DNA of 64,000 nt. Origin: Agromyces albus. GTDB taxonomy: Bacteria > Actinomycetota > Actinomycetes > Actinomycetales > Microbacteriaceae. The notes beneath the pieces were generated by a model. That model did not search any database. It was not told the DNA's origin and saw only the letters and a program-made list of their open reading frames with translations. The stretch lies in NCBI RefSeq assembly GCF_030815405.1, contig NZ_JAUSWX010000001.1:310001-374000 (forward strand). Direction: 5' to 3'. Made by a program: the position numbers and the translations under genes. Shown here piece by piece: positions 1 through 9,088 of this stretch. Each line of letters opens with the position of its first letter. The first letter of the stretch is position 1.

Positions 1-361
1 TGCGGCGCACCCACTCGGCGATCACAGGCTCGCGTTCACGACCGTGGTCGGTGTAGCGGCTGCCGCCGAAGCTCGAGCCGTATCGCTTCTCCCACGCGGC
101 AGAGCGGACGGATGCCCGGGACGCGAGCTTCGCGACATCCGTCGCCGTGATGCCGCGGGAGCGAGCCCGCAACCAGGTCACCCGGTCGCTCGAATCGGCC
201 ACGATCCGCGTCTCGTGAGGGTGCCGCGGAGGTGCCTCGACGACCGCCGTCGAGCCCTCGAGATCGAAGAGGGCGAAGGGCGTATCGGGCACCTCCCGAG
301 CGTACCGCCCACCCACCACAGCGGCCTGCCGAGCCACGCGGTTCACCGATCGCGGCGGCAT
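1..361 (-). CDS. YqaJ-like viral recombinase/exonuclease family protein, N-terminal part (runs off the left edge)
   Basis: The ATG at 361 opens a frame of 120 codons that is still open at base 1, so only the N-terminus is present. After a variable head of about 60 residues, the segment WLRARSRGITATDVAKLA (residues 63-80) and GREREPVIAEWV (107-118) match the start of the YqaJ nuclease fold, in which a G-I-x-x-x-D motif precedes the catalytic core. Such proteins are phage recombination exonucleases, but single chromosomal copies are common in actinobacteria, and nothing else here is phage-like. The downstream catalytic D/E-x-K residues lie outside the window. No clear ribosome-binding site was seen. 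Family assignment is moderately sure; substrate and role are unknown. Confidence 0.6.
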   Translation of the reverse strand, partial: MPPRSVNRVARQAAVVGGRYAREVPDTPFALFDLEGSTAVVEAPPRHPHETRIVADSSDRVTWLRARSRGITATDVAKLASRASVRSAAWEKRYGSSFGGSRYTDHGREREPVIAEWVRR

Positions 362-499
362 GACATCTGCATGCTGATTCGCACGTGCTCCAGCGACGAA
401 TGAAGAGAGGCGGCGCGAGCCGGAGAGGAGTACGCTGGCCGCGCCAATGGGGCTCGCCCGAGAGCCTCTCCGCCGATCCCCAAAGGGACGTGCTCATGG

Positions 500-1711
500 A
501 TGAAAAAACAGATCTCCGAGCGGGTCACGACGGTTGCGGCCGCGACGCCGTTCCAGTTGCTCTACGAGTTCTACCGGCTCTCCGGCTACCAGGAGCGCCG
601 GCATCAGCCGGGCGTGCTGGACTTCACCTTCGGCGATCCGCATGATCCGCCGTCCACTGCCTATGTCGAGATCCTGCGCGAGGCCCTGATCCCGCAGCAC
701 GAGCTCTGGTTCGCCTACAGGATCGGCGACCCGAAGGCGATCGAGGCGGCGACCGAGTCCCTCCGCCGGCACACCGGTCTGCCCTTCGAAGCCGACGACG
801 TGCACCTCACGACGGGCGGGTTCACGGCGATCTCGGTTGCGCTGAAGCTCGTCGGCGATCCGGGGGACGAGGTCATCTACAGCCTGCCGCCGTGGTTCCT
901 CTACGAGCCGATCGTCCTGGAGGCGGGTCTCGTGCCGGTGAAGGTATCGATCGACCGCGGGACCTTCGACCTCGATCTGGACGCGATCGCGGCAGCCATC
1001 ACGCCGCGAACGCGCATCGTGATCGTCAACAGCCCGAACAATCCGACCGGCAGGATCTACCCGGTCGAGACGCTCCAACGGCTGGCTGCGCTGCTCACGG
1101 ATGCATCGGAGCGCAACGGGCGCCGCATCTACCTCATCTCCGACGAGGCCTACAACCGCATCGTCTTCGACGGCGAGCGCTTCCACACCCCCGTGGAGTT
1201 CTACCCCTGGAGCTTCCTCGCCTACAGCTACGGAAAGACGCTGCTCTCACCGGGCGAGCGCATCGGGTATCTCGCGGTGCCGCCGACCATGCCCGACCGC
1301 GCTGCGCTGCGGGATGCCATCGAGGCGCTGCAGATCTCCGGCGGCTGGCTCTTCCCCAATGCGTCGATGCAGTACGCGCTGCCGCAGCTCGAGACACTCG
1401 CCTTCGACATCCCCCTGTTCCAGCGGAAGCGCGACGTGATGGTGGAAGCGCTGCTCGGCATGGGCTACCGGGTCAACGTGCCAGAGGGCACGTTCTACCT
1501 GTTCCCCCAATCGCCGTTGCCCGATGATGCGGAGTTCGCCGCGATCCTCGACAGTGAGGATGTGCTGGTGCTGCCCGGCCGGATGTTCGAGACGCCAGGC
1601 TTCTTCCGCATCTCGTTGACGGCGACCTTGGCGACGATCGAGGAGAGCCTGCCCCGGTTCGAGGCGGCAATGACCCGGGCGAAAGCGGCAGCCGTCGGAG
1701 CCGCTCGCTGA
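500..1711 (+). CDS. PLP-dependent aminotransferase, class I/II fold
   Basis: This 403-residue cytosolic enzyme should transfer an amino group between an amino acid and a 2-oxo acid using pyridoxal phosphate. NSPNNPTG (177-184) and SDEAY (D215) are the cofactor-pocket signatures, K246 in SYGKTLLS is the expected Schiff-base lysine, and R254 follows in PGERIGY. Length is normal for fold type I. The start at 500 is preceded by AAAGGGA about 11 bases upstream; another ATG at 496 is in a different frame. It stands alone between a gene on the opposite strand and a convergent cupin gene. The true substrate cannot be read from the sequence; aspartate aminotransferase is only the nearest general label. 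Confidence 0.85.
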   Translation: MKKQISERVTTVAAATPFQLLYEFYRLSGYQERRHQPGVLDFTFGDPHDPPSTAYVEILREALIPQHELWFAYRIGDPKAIEAATESLRRHTGLPFEADDVHLTTGGFTAISVALKLVGDPGDEVIYSLPPWFLYEPIVLEAGLVPVKVSIDRGTFDLDLDAIAAAITPRTRIVIVNSPNNPTGRIYPVETLQRLAALLTDASERNGRRIYLISDEAYNRIVFDGERFHTPVEFYPWSFLAYSYGKTLLSPGERIGYLAVPPTMPDRAALRDAIEALQISGGWLFPNASMQYALPQLETLAFDIPLFQRKRDVMVEALLGMGYRVNVPEGTFYLFPQSPLPDDAEFAAILDSEDVLVLPGRMFETPGFFRISLTATLATIEESLPRFEAAMTRAKAAAVGAAR

Positions 1712-1794
1712 GCACAGCCGGCTCGCCCGGCTCGCCCATCAGGCGCGCCGGGCGACGGAGTGCTCTGCCCCGACCATCGACCTCGCGGCATCCG

Positions 1795-2181
1795 CTATCC
1801 ACCGGTCGCCGCGGCCGCCTCCAGGTTTCGGTTGACGACCTCGAGCGTCTGCTGCAGCGCCTCGGTCGGACTGAACTCGACGACCTCGGTGCCGGCGTAG
1901 ATCGTCGGGGTATGTCCTGGCGGCACGTGATAGGCGTCGCCTGCGACGTATACCTCTTCGTGCCCATCGGTGAACGTGAACTTCACCGATCCGCTCAGCA
2001 CGTAGCCGAGGTGCACGCTCTGGCACCGGTCGTCGGGCAACCCGGCGAAGAGGGACGCGAGGTCCGCGTCCTCGGTGTAGGTCTCGAAGGCGACGGTGTA
2101 TCCGCCGAGCTCCTGGAGATGACCTTCGTAGCCTTCGGCCTCGAAGGTCTCGGTGGCGTCGTGTTTCGATGTCTTGGGCAT
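1795..2181 (-). CDS. Small cupin-domain protein
   Basis: This is a 128-residue single-domain cupin. The start at 2181 was chosen because AGAGGAG lies 8-9 bases upstream; the frame stays open further upstream but that part does not look coding. The core reads QSVHLGYVLSGSVKFTFTDG then EEVYVAGDAYHVPPGHTP, giving the two cupin motifs with His residues at the usual metal-binding places. The protein is probably cytosolic and has no signal peptide. The gene is convergent with the aminotransferase and lies downstream of a LuxR-type regulator gene on the same strand, 160 bases away, so co-transcription is possible but unproven. Small cupins of this kind may be sensors, isomerases or storage proteins; the function is unknown. 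Confidence 0.75.
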   Translation of the reverse strand: MPKTSKHDATETFEAEGYEGHLQELGGYTVAFETYTEDADLASLFAGLPDDRCQSVHLGYVLSGSVKFTFTDGHEEVYVAGDAYHVPPGHTPTIYAGTEVVEFSPTEALQQTLEVVNRNLEAAAATGG

Positions 2182-2339
2182 CTGCCCTGCTCCTCTCGGT
2201 TCGTCCGGATCCGGCTGGCGCCGGGGACCCCGGCATCCAACCGGACCCGGTTCTCCGAAGGTAGAGCGTCGAGGATCGAGGATCGTCGGTGCCGGCACGC
2301 AGCTCACACCGCCCGTGCACGCAGCTTTCCCGCGAGTGA

Positions 2340-4016
2340 CTACGCGATGGCGTGCGTGTGCGCGTACGACGTGGCCGCGGCCCGGGCGGCCCGGCCGGTG
2401 GCGCCGATCTTGGCGTAGATGTTCGACAGGTGCCGCTCGATCGTGCGCACCGAGAGGACGAGAGCGGCCGCGATCTCGTCATTCGTCATGCCGGCAGCGA
2501 CCATGCGCAGCACTTCGGACTCGCGAGCGGTGAGCGGTCCGGGTCGGGCCGGTCGCACGCTCGACTCGAGATCGGCCACGATCTTCGCAGCCGCTACGGC
2601 GTCGGCACGGGCACCGAGCTCCTCGAAGGCGGCGACGGCCTTCCGAGCCTCCTCGAGGGCGCGCTGCGGCTGGCCGAGCGCGGAGACCGACCTCGCCAGT
2701 TCGATGCGGGCGCGGGCCGTCTCGAACGGCGCGCCGCCCGCTCGGTAGAACGCGATCGCCGTTTCGAACGCCCCGCGAGCGGCGGCGTGCTCACCCCGGG
2801 CCGCGGAGACGAGCCCCGCAGCAAGGCTGGCCGACGCGCGAATCGGAGCCGTCGGCGTCGCATCGGCGATCGACCGCAACGTGTCTGCCGCCCGCTGCGC
2901 CTCCTCGCGATCGCCCAGACCCAGCCGTGCGCGGACCAGCACCTCGAGTCCGTCGACGTGCTCCACGATGTCGTCGGCCGGCAGCGCGCGCAGGTCGCGC
3001 TCGGCCGCCTCTGCCGCCGTGACGAGATCTCCGGAGTCCAGGGCAAGGGCGGCCCGCACCGTCTCGCCGCGCTCTCCGTAGCCGATCCCATACGGGCTCG
3101 CCTCCAGCTCCTCGAGCAGCGACCGTGCTTCGTCGTACCGACCCTGCCGGCGTCGCAGGTCGGCGAGTCGCAGCATGGCGAGGGCGGCGAGCTGGGGCCG
3201 GGCGGACATGTCGGTGAGCGCTTCGGCGAGTTCCTGTTCGGCCTCGCCCCAGTGGCCCCACCAGATGAGGGCCGCAGCGTGCTCGATCCGTGGATAGGTG
3301 AACATCGAACGGTTCGTCCACGCCTGCGACACCTGCATCACGTGCCGTGACCATTGCGCCAACCGGTCGAAGTCGCGGATCCGCGCGCTCGCCGTCACGA
3401 AGATGCAGCACACGCCGGCCGACACCTCCGGGTCGCGAACTTCCCCGGAGACGGCCGCCGCGGCGGCTTCGTCGAGCACACGCAACCCTTCCGCCAGGCG
3501 GCCTGACGACACCAGCACCAGGCCGAGCAACGACAGCGCGATCATCTCAGCGTCGACGTCGCCGATTCGGCGGCCATCGGCCACCCCGTGCTCGGCGAGA
3601 GCGAGGGCGCGGGGGAGGTCGCGCTCGTACATCATCGCCATGGACGCCTCGACGGCATCGGCCCAGACGAGCACCGGCGAGTCGGGTCGGTCCTCGAGTC
3701 GTCGGCGGGCGCGCTGGAGCCAACCCGACGCCACGGCGTGCTCACCGCGAAAGGTCACGAGGTCATCGGCGAGGCTGACGGCGACCCTGGCGGCGGCTTC
3801 CGCGTCATCACGACCGCGGTACATCCGGTACGCCCGCTCCCGGGCGGTGATCGCCGTGTCGGCGTCGTCGAGCCATGAAGCCGCCGTTCCCAGGCCTTCG
3901 AGCGCCTCGGGTGTCTCGTCGGCGAGCAGCGCTTCCTCGAAGGCCGCGCGCGCCTCGTGCCAGGACCACTCTCGGAGTGCCCGATCGCCGCGCTCCAATG
4001 CATGAGCCGCGCTCAT
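2340..4016 (-). CDS. LuxR-family transcriptional regulator with TPR-like helical domain
   Basis: The 558-residue protein has an alpha-helical, TPR-like repeat region over roughly residues 1-480, with many A/L/E-rich helical pairs. A C-terminal LuxR/NarL helix-turn-helix follows in the last 65 residues: LTARESEVLRMVAAGMTNDE, then a recognition helix ending VRTIERHLSNIYAKIGA. It lacks the N-terminal NTPase of the full MalT/LAL type, so it resembles a truncated LAL regulator. It is expected to bind DNA in the cytoplasm; its ligand and targets are unknown. The start ATG at 4016 has only a weak GTAGG-like site. It lies 44 bases downstream of the ROK repressor stop on the same strand. Confidence 0.8.
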   Translation of the reverse strand: MSAAHALERGDRALREWSWHEARAAFEEALLADETPEALEGLGTAASWLDDADTAITARERAYRMYRGRDDAEAAARVAVSLADDLVTFRGEHAVASGWLQRARRRLEDRPDSPVLVWADAVEASMAMMYERDLPRALALAEHGVADGRRIGDVDAEMIALSLLGLVLVSSGRLAEGLRVLDEAAAAAVSGEVRDPEVSAGVCCIFVTASARIRDFDRLAQWSRHVMQVSQAWTNRSMFTYPRIEHAAALIWWGHWGEAEQELAEALTDMSARPQLAALAMLRLADLRRRQGRYDEARSLLEELEASPYGIGYGERGETVRAALALDSGDLVTAAEAAERDLRALPADDIVEHVDGLEVLVRARLGLGDREEAQRAADTLRSIADATPTAPIRASASLAAGLVSAARGEHAAARGAFETAIAFYRAGGAPFETARARIELARSVSALGQPQRALEEARKAVAAFEELGARADAVAAAKIVADLESSVRPARPGPLTARESEVLRMVAAGMTNDEIAAALVLSVRTIERHLSNIYAKIGATGRAARAAATSYAHTHAIA

Positions 4017-4059
4017 GATGCCTACTCTAGTCAGCGCGCGCCGACGGGCGCCCGAGCGG

Positions 4060-5283
4060 TCAGCGGGCGGCGAGCGCGTCGATGCCCTCGGGGGAGAGCA
4101 CGTGGTGAATGGCGAGCATGCTCGCGCCGAGCACGGCGGCGTTCTCGGCAGCGGCCGACTGCACGATGGCGAGATGCTCGGTGGCGAGCGGCATCGAGCG
4201 CGTGTAGACGACCTCGCGCACGCCGGCGATGAGGTGCTCGCCGGCTCGCGCCATCGACCCGCCGATCGCGATGACCGACGGGTTCACGAGGCTCACGCAC
4301 GCCGTGAGCACTTCGCCGATGTCGCGGCCGGCCTGGCGCACGGCCTGGATCGCGTCGATGTCGCCGCGCTTCACGAGCTCGACGACGTCGCTGCCGGATT
4401 GCACGTCGACGCCCTGCTCACGCAGTGCGCGCGCGATCGCGGGGCCAGAGGCGAGGGCTTCGAGGCATCCGCGATTCCCGCAGTGACAGGGCACGTCGGC
4501 ACCGCGCGCGACCCGCACGTGGCCGATGTCGCCCGCGATGCCCTGAGCGCCGCGCTGCAGCAGCCCGCCCGAGATAACGCCCGAGCCGATGCCGGTCGCA
4601 ACCTTCACGAACACGAGGTGCTCCACGTTCGGCCAGGCGAGCGCCCGCTCGCCGAGGGCCATGATGTTCACGTCGTTGTCGACGAGCACGGGCACCTCGA
4701 GATGCTGCTGCACCCATCCGGGCACGTCGAAGCGATCCCAGCCGGGCATGATCGGCGGATTCACGGGCCGACCGGTGGAGTGCTCGACGGGCCCGGGAAC
4801 GCCGATGCCGATCGCGACGAGCTCCTTGCGGTCGCGGCCGAACTCGGCGATGAGCGCGAGTCCCGCCTCGACCATCCAGCCGAGCACGGTCTCGGGGCCG
4901 CGCGTGATGTCCATGGGCTCGCTGCGCTTGGCGAGCACGGTGCCGGCCAGGTCGGTGACGGCGATCGTGGCGTGGGAGGCGCCGAGGTCGGCCGCGAGCA
5001 CGATGCGGGCGGCGGGATTGAGCGCGAACTGCGACGGCGGGCGGCCCCCGGTCGAGGCGGCATCGGCGACGGGCGTCACGAGGCCGAGTCGCATGAGCTC
5101 GTCGACCCGAGCGGCGACGGTCGAGCGGGCCAGTCCGGTGGTCTGCGCGAGCGACGCACGGGTGCGCGGCGCCCCGTCGCGGAGCAGCTGGAAGAGCTCG
5201 CTCGCTCCCGAAATGCCGAGGGCCGATCCGCGGCTGATGTCCACCATGTTCTGAGTAAAGCACACCGATCTCCACTGGGTCAT
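4060..5283 (-). CDS. ROK-family transcriptional repressor
   Basis: The 407-residue regulator has an N-terminal winged helix (LAQTTGLARSTVAARVDELM, about residues 44-63) and a ROK sugar-kinase-like sensor domain. VLAADLGASHATIAVTD starts the ROK fold, and CHCGNRGCLE is the ROK zinc motif. It should repress the divergent oxidoreductase/ABC operon and be released by a sugar ligand. The start at 5283 was preferred over the ATG at 5247. It lies 8 bases from a CAGTAT that mirrors the one in front of the divergent gene, and neither start has a ribosome-binding site, which suggests leaderless mRNA. The kinase-like domain is probably non-catalytic. The effector is unknown. Confidence 0.85.
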   Translation of the reverse strand: MTQWRSVCFTQNMVDISRGSALGISGASELFQLLRDGAPRTRASLAQTTGLARSTVAARVDELMRLGLVTPVADAASTGGRPPSQFALNPAARIVLAADLGASHATIAVTDLAGTVLAKRSEPMDITRGPETVLGWMVEAGLALIAEFGRDRKELVAIGIGVPGPVEHSTGRPVNPPIMPGWDRFDVPGWVQQHLEVPVLVDNDVNIMALGERALAWPNVEHLVFVKVATGIGSGVISGGLLQRGAQGIAGDIGHVRVARGADVPCHCGNRGCLEALASGPAIARALREQGVDVQSGSDVVELVKRGDIDAIQAVRQAGRDIGEVLTACVSLVNPSVIAIGGSMARAGEHLIAGVREVVYTRSMPLATEHLAIVQSAAAENAAVLGASMLAIHHVLSPEGIDALAAR

Positions 5284-5289
5284 CTCTCA

Positions 5290-5359
5290 CCATACTGACA
5301 CGTGGCAGGCGACTTTTGACGAAGCGGTAGCAAAAGGTGCCCGGCGTGTGTCAGTATGG
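5290..5359. promoter_or_regulatory. 70-bp mirror dyad: divergent promoter/operator of the ROK repressor and the sugar operon
   Basis: CCATACTGACAC (5290-5301) is the exact reverse complement of GTGTCAGTATGG (5348-5359). Inside them, CTTTTG (5313-5318) mirrors CAAAAG (5331-5336). Both arms have the same spacing (17 bases between the start points of the two blocks), so the same element of about 30 bases is present twice, pointing outward. Each CAGTAT sits 7-8 bases from an ATG (5365 forward, 5283 reverse), fitting -10 elements of leaderless genes. A ROK dimer binding this dyad would shut both genes. The repeat is seen directly; the regulator assignment is inference from position. Confidence 0.7.
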
Positions 5360-5364
5360 CGACC

Positions 5365-6471
5365 ATGACAACGGACGTCATCGCCCCGGCCAACACCCTT
5401 CGCGCCGGCATCGTCGGCGGGGGGTTCATGGCCGCCGTGCACACGCATGCCGCACGAGCTGCTCGAGCCGAGCTCACGGGCGGTGCGTCGTCATCGGCGC
5501 GCCGTGCTCGCGACGCCGCCGATCGCCTCGGTCTCGGTGCGGCCTTCGACTCGGTCGACGCGCTGCTCGCCGCCCCCGGCATCGACGTCGTGCATATCTG
5601 CACGCCGAACAGCACGCACGCCGCGATCGCCCGTGCCGCCCTCGAGGCGGGCAAGCACGTGATCTGCGAGAAGCCCCTCGCAACGACGGTGACGGATGCC
5701 GCCGAGCTCACCGAGCTCGCCGCCGACCGCGGCCTCGTGGCGGCGGTGCCCTTCGTCTACCGGTTCCACCCGATGGCGCGAGAGGCCCGAGCCCGCGTCG
5801 CCCGGGGCGAGACCGGCCGGCTCCTCAGTGTGCAGGGCGCCTACCTCCAAGACTGGCTCGCCGCCCCCCACGACGACGACTGGCGTGTCGACGCCGAGCT
5901 CGGCGGCCCTTCGCGCGCCTTCGCCGACATCGGCTCGCACCTCGTCGACCTGCTCGAGTTCGTGTCGGGCGACCGCATCGTGCGCCTGAACGCCTCGACG
6001 CGCACGGTATACGAGGCTCGCTCGAGACACGCCGACATCGCCACCGAAGACCTCGTGGCCGTCGTCGTCGAGCTCGCGTCGGGCGCGATCGGCACGCTGC
6101 TCGTATCGCAGGTCTCGGCAGGCCGCAAGAACGCGCTGTCGATCGAGCTCTCGGGCGCGAGCGGCAGCATCCGGTTCGAGCAGGAGCGACCCGAGCAGCT
6201 CTGGCTCGGCAACGTCGACGGCTCGAGCGTGCTCGAGCGCGACCCGGCCCGGCTCGCCCCCGACGCGGCGCGCCTCGCGCTCGTGCCGGCGGGGCATCCG
6301 ATGGGCTATCAAGACGCCTTCAACGCTTTCGTCGCCGACGCCTACGCTGCCATCGACGGCAGGGTTCCCGACGGGCTTCCCCGATTCGCCGACGGGCTGC
6401 GCGCCGTTCGCGTCACCGAGGCCGTGCTCGCCTCGGCGGCATCCGACGGCTGGGTGGAGGTGGCCGCATGA
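5365..6471 (+). CDS. Gfo/Idh/MocA-family NAD(P)-dependent oxidoreductase
   Basis: This 368-residue cytosolic dehydrogenase has a Rossmann N-terminus (AGIVGGGFMAAVHTHAA) and the EKPLATT motif that carries the catalytic lysine of the family. The C-terminal half is the usual alpha/beta substrate domain with GGPSRAFADIGSHLVDLLEF. Family members oxidise or reduce sugars, cyclitols (inositol dehydrogenases) and their derivatives. The start is placed at 5365 (MTTDVIAP), 7 bases after a CAGTAT element; an in-frame ATG at 5356 lies inside the inverted repeat and is less likely. Its stop overlaps the ABC ATPase start (ATGA), so it heads an operon with an importer and, further on, two sugar epimerases. 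Confidence 0.85.
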   Translation: MTTDVIAPANTLRAGIVGGGFMAAVHTHAARAARAELTGGASSSARRARDAADRLGLGAAFDSVDALLAAPGIDVVHICTPNSTHAAIARAALEAGKHVICEKPLATTVTDAAELTELAADRGLVAAVPFVYRFHPMAREARARVARGETGRLLSVQGAYLQDWLAAPHDDDWRVDAELGGPSRAFADIGSHLVDLLEFVSGDRIVRLNASTRTVYEARSRHADIATEDLVAVVVELASGAIGTLLVSQVSAGRKNALSIELSGASGSIRFEQERPEQLWLGNVDGSSVLERDPARLAPDAARLALVPAGHPMGYQDAFNAFVADAYAAIDGRVPDGLPRFADGLRAVRVTEAVLASAASDGWVEVAA

Positions 6472-7979
6472 ACGGCGCCGACGCGACACCAGTGCTCGTG
6501 GCCGAGGGCCTCGAGAAGTCGTTCTTCGGCGTGCAGGTGCTGCGCGGTGTCGGTCTCACGCTCGCACCGGGGGAGGTGCACGGCCTCGTCGGCGAGAACG
6601 GCGCGGGCAAGTCGACGTTCATGAAGCTCCTCGCGGGCGTCTACGAGCGCGACGCCGGCACGATCACGCTCGGCGGCGAGGAGGTCGACTTCACCCACCC
6701 GGTGCAAGCGGCGCACGCCGGCCTCGCCACGGTGTTCCAGGAGTTCAACCTGCTGCCCGAGCGCACCGTCGCCCAGAACGTGTTCCTCGGCCGCGAGCCG
6801 AAGCGCCGCGGCCTCGTCGATCGGGCGGCGATGCAGCGCGAGACGCGAGCGCTGCTCGACGAGCTCGGCATCGACACGATCGACGCGGATGCCCCGGTGC
6901 GAACCCTCACCGTCGCCGAGCAGCAGATCGTCGAGATCGTGAAGGCGCTCTCGACCGACGCCCGCGTCATCCAGATGGACGAGCCGACGGCCGCGCTCGC
7001 CGGCCACGAGGTCGAGCTGCTCTACGCGATCGTGCGCCGCCTCGCGGCACGCGGTGTGGCCATCCTCTACGTGTCGCACCGGCTGAAGGAGATCTTCGAC
7101 CTCTGCGACACCATCACCGTGCTGAAAGACGGCGCGCTCGTCTCGACCGGTCCCGCATCGGAGCTCACCACCGACGAGCTCGTGCGGCGCATGGTCGGCC
7201 GCCCGATCTCCGCCTACTTCCCCGACGCCGAGCCCGGCACGGTGCTCGGCGAGCCGCGCCTCCAGCTCACGGGTGCGGGCAATGCCTATGTCGACGGGGT
7301 CGACCTCGAGCTCCGCGCGGGCGAGATCGTCGGCGTCGCGGGACTGCAGGGCTCGGGCCGCACCGAGCTCGTCGAGGGGGTCTTCGGCGTCACGCCCTTC
7401 ACCCGCGGCGAGATGCAGCTCGACGGCCGACCGATCCATGTCACGTCGGCGCGCCAGGCCGTGCGCACGGGAATCGCCCTCATCACCGAAGACCGCAAGG
7501 CCCATGGGCTCGCACTCAACCAGTCCATCGCCGACAACGCCCTGCTCGTGATCCGATCCGTCTTCGCTCGGCGCACGAGTGAGGCGCGGCGCGAACTGCC
7601 GGGCGTGCTCTCGTCGCTCGAAGTCGTCTCGCGCGGCGTCGATCAGGAGGTGCAATACCTCTCGGGAGGAAACCAGCAGAAGGTCGTGCTCGCGAAGTGG
7701 CTCGCCACGAAGCCGAGCGTCGTGCTGCTCGACGAGCCGACGCGCGGCATCGACGTCGGCGCGAAGGTCGCCGTGTACAACCTCATGCGCCGGCTCGCGA
7801 AAGAAGGGGTCGCCATCCTCATGATCTCCTCGGAACTGCCCGAGGTCATCGGCATGTCCGACCGCATCATCGTGATGCACGACGGCCGCGCCTCCGCCGA
7901 ACTGCCCGCACGGTCCGACGAGGCGACCATCCTCGCCGCCGCGACCGGCACGCTCAAGCTCGGAACGGGGGCGAAATGA
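6468..7979 (+). CDS. Sugar ABC importer, tandem-domain ATP-binding protein (RbsA/MglA type)
   Basis: The 503-residue protein holds two ATPase domains, as in carbohydrate (CUT2) importers. The first has Walker [10 protein letters not shown] and a QQIVEIVKAL signature-like helix with VIQMDEPTAAL as Walker B. The second has the degenerate GLQGSGRTE loop, the strong signature [16 protein letters not shown] and [16 protein letters not shown]. The degenerate second P-loop is normal for this family. It powers uptake through the two following permeases at the inner face of the membrane. Start at 6468 overlaps the preceding stop, and its stop overlaps the next start (ATGA at both ends), giving tight translational coupling. 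Confidence 0.92.
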   Translation: MNGADATPVLVAEGLEKSFFGVQVLRGVGLTLAPGEVHGLVGENGAGKSTFMKLLAGVYERDAGTITLGGEEVDFTHPVQAAHAGLATVFQEFNLLPERTVAQNVFLGREPKRRGLVDRAAMQRETRALLDELGIDTIDADAPVRTLTVAEQQIVEIVKALSTDARVIQMDEPTAALAGHEVELLYAIVRRLAARGVAILYVSHRLKEIFDLCDTITVLKDGALVSTGPASELTTDELVRRMVGRPISAYFPDAEPGTVLGEPRLQLTGAGNAYVDGVDLELRAGEIVGVAGLQGSGRTELVEGVFGVTPFTRGEMQLDGRPIHVTSARQAVRTGIALITEDRKAHGLALNQSIADNALLVIRSVFARRTSEARRELPGVLSSLEVVSRGVDQEVQYLSGGNQQKVVLAKWLATKPSVVLLDEPTRGIDVGAKVAVYNLMRRLAKEGVAILMISSELPEVIGMSDRIIVMHDGRASAELPARSDEATILAAATGTLKLGTGAK

Positions 7980-9088
7980 GCACCCTCACCGAAGCCCCGG
8001 CCCCCGTGCGCCGGCCGCGCCGCCGTCGCCTCGACGCGAGCCTCATCGTCGGCATCGCGCTCGTGGGTGTCATCATCATCGGCTCGGTGCTCGTGGCGGG
8101 CGTCGGCCGCAACTTCTTCAGCGCAGGCAACATCCGCGACATCCTCACTGGCATGAGCGTGCTCGGCTTCGTGGCCATCGGCCAGACCCTCGTGATCCTG
8201 TGCGCCTCGCTCGACCTCTCGGTGCCCTACGTCGTGAGCCTCTCGAGCCTCATCGCGGCCGACATGATGGCCGGCAACCCGGGCAACATCCCCGCGGCCG
8301 TGGTCACGGTGCTCGTCGTGGCCGCGCTCATCGGCACGGCCAACGGCCTCATCGTGACGAAGCTCAAGGTGAACGGCTTCATCGCGACCCTCGGCACGGG
8401 CCTCATCATCAAGGGCTACCTCGACACGAACTACAAGGGCACGAGCGGCAATGTGCCGTGGGAGTTCCAGCTCATCGGGGCGACTGGCGTCGGCCCGGTG
8501 CCGGTCTCGACGCTCATCATGCTCGGCGTGGCGGTGCTCGGCGCGCTCTTCCTCGCTCGCACCCGCACCGGCAACCACATGTTCGCCGTCGGCGGCAACG
8601 AGCAGGTCGCACGGCTCTCGGGCATCCGCACCGCACGGCCGGTCATCATCGCCCACGTGCTGTGCTCGATGACCGCGGCCCTCGCGGGGCTCCTGCTCGC
8701 GAGCCGGCTCGGCGTCGGCAGCCCGACGGTCGGCAGCCAGGGCGGGTACGACCTGCTCTCGATCGCCGCCGTCGTGCTCGGCGGCACCCTCCTGCTCGGC
8801 GGCCGCGGCTCGATCTGGGGCACGATCGGCGGCGTCGCGATCTTCGCCGTCGTCGACAACGTCATGAGCGTCATGCAGGTCAACCCGTTCCTGAAAGACG
8901 TCGTGCGCGGCATCGTCATCGTCGCCGCCGTGGCGGTCTACACCGCGCGGATCACCGAACGGCGCCGACCGCGCTTCACGAGCACCGGCGCGTCGGATGC
9001 CGCAGGCGGCGGTATCGCCGGCGGAGGCAAAGGCGCGGGCAGTGCCGGGCAGGGCACGCCGGCCGTCGTACAGGAGGAGCAGGCATGA
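7976..9088 (+). CDS. Sugar ABC importer permease 1 (RbsC/BPD_transp_2 family)
   Basis: This 370-residue membrane protein has a basic N-terminus ([12 protein letters not shown]) followed by about 9-10 hydrophobic segments. GFVAIGQTLVILCASLDLSV is the conserved stretch seen in ribose-type permeases, with GGTLLLGGRGSIWGTIGGV near the C-terminus as the cytoplasmic ATPase-contact region. A glycine-rich tail ends the protein. It overlaps the ATPase stop (ATGA at 7976) and its own stop overlaps the second permease (ATGA at 9085). The importer is thus of the two-different-permeases kind. The transported sugar is not known. Confidence 0.9.
   Translation: MSTLTEAPAPVRRPRRRRLDASLIVGIALVGVIIIGSVLVAGVGRNFFSAGNIRDILTGMSVLGFVAIGQTLVILCASLDLSVPYVVSLSSLIAADMMAGNPGNIPAAVVTVLVVAALIGTANGLIVTKLKVNGFIATLGTGLIIKGYLDTNYKGTSGNVPWEFQLIGATGVGPVPVSTLIMLGVAVLGALFLARTRTGNHMFAVGGNEQVARLSGIRTARPVIIAHVLCSMTAALAGLLLASRLGVGSPTVGSQGGYDLLSIAAVVLGGTLLLGGRGSIWGTIGGVAIFAVVDNVMSVMQVNPFLKDVVRGIVIVAAVAVYTARITERRRPRFTSTGASDAAGGGIAGGGKGAGSAGQGTPAVVQEEQA

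Noticed and set aside
1..361. Left edge as part of a prophage
   Set aside because: Only one phage-like nuclease fragment is visible, with housekeeping genes right after it and no att-like repeat.
4015..5298. Open frame of 427 codons on the plus strand
   Set aside because: It is the mirror of the ROK repressor gene; it is rich in R, H, G and D and matches no fold, while the minus strand has clear winged-helix and zinc motifs.
6342..7880. Open frame of 512 codons on the minus strand
   Set aside because: It is complementary to the RbsA-like ATPase gene, whose Walker and signature motifs are unmistakable.
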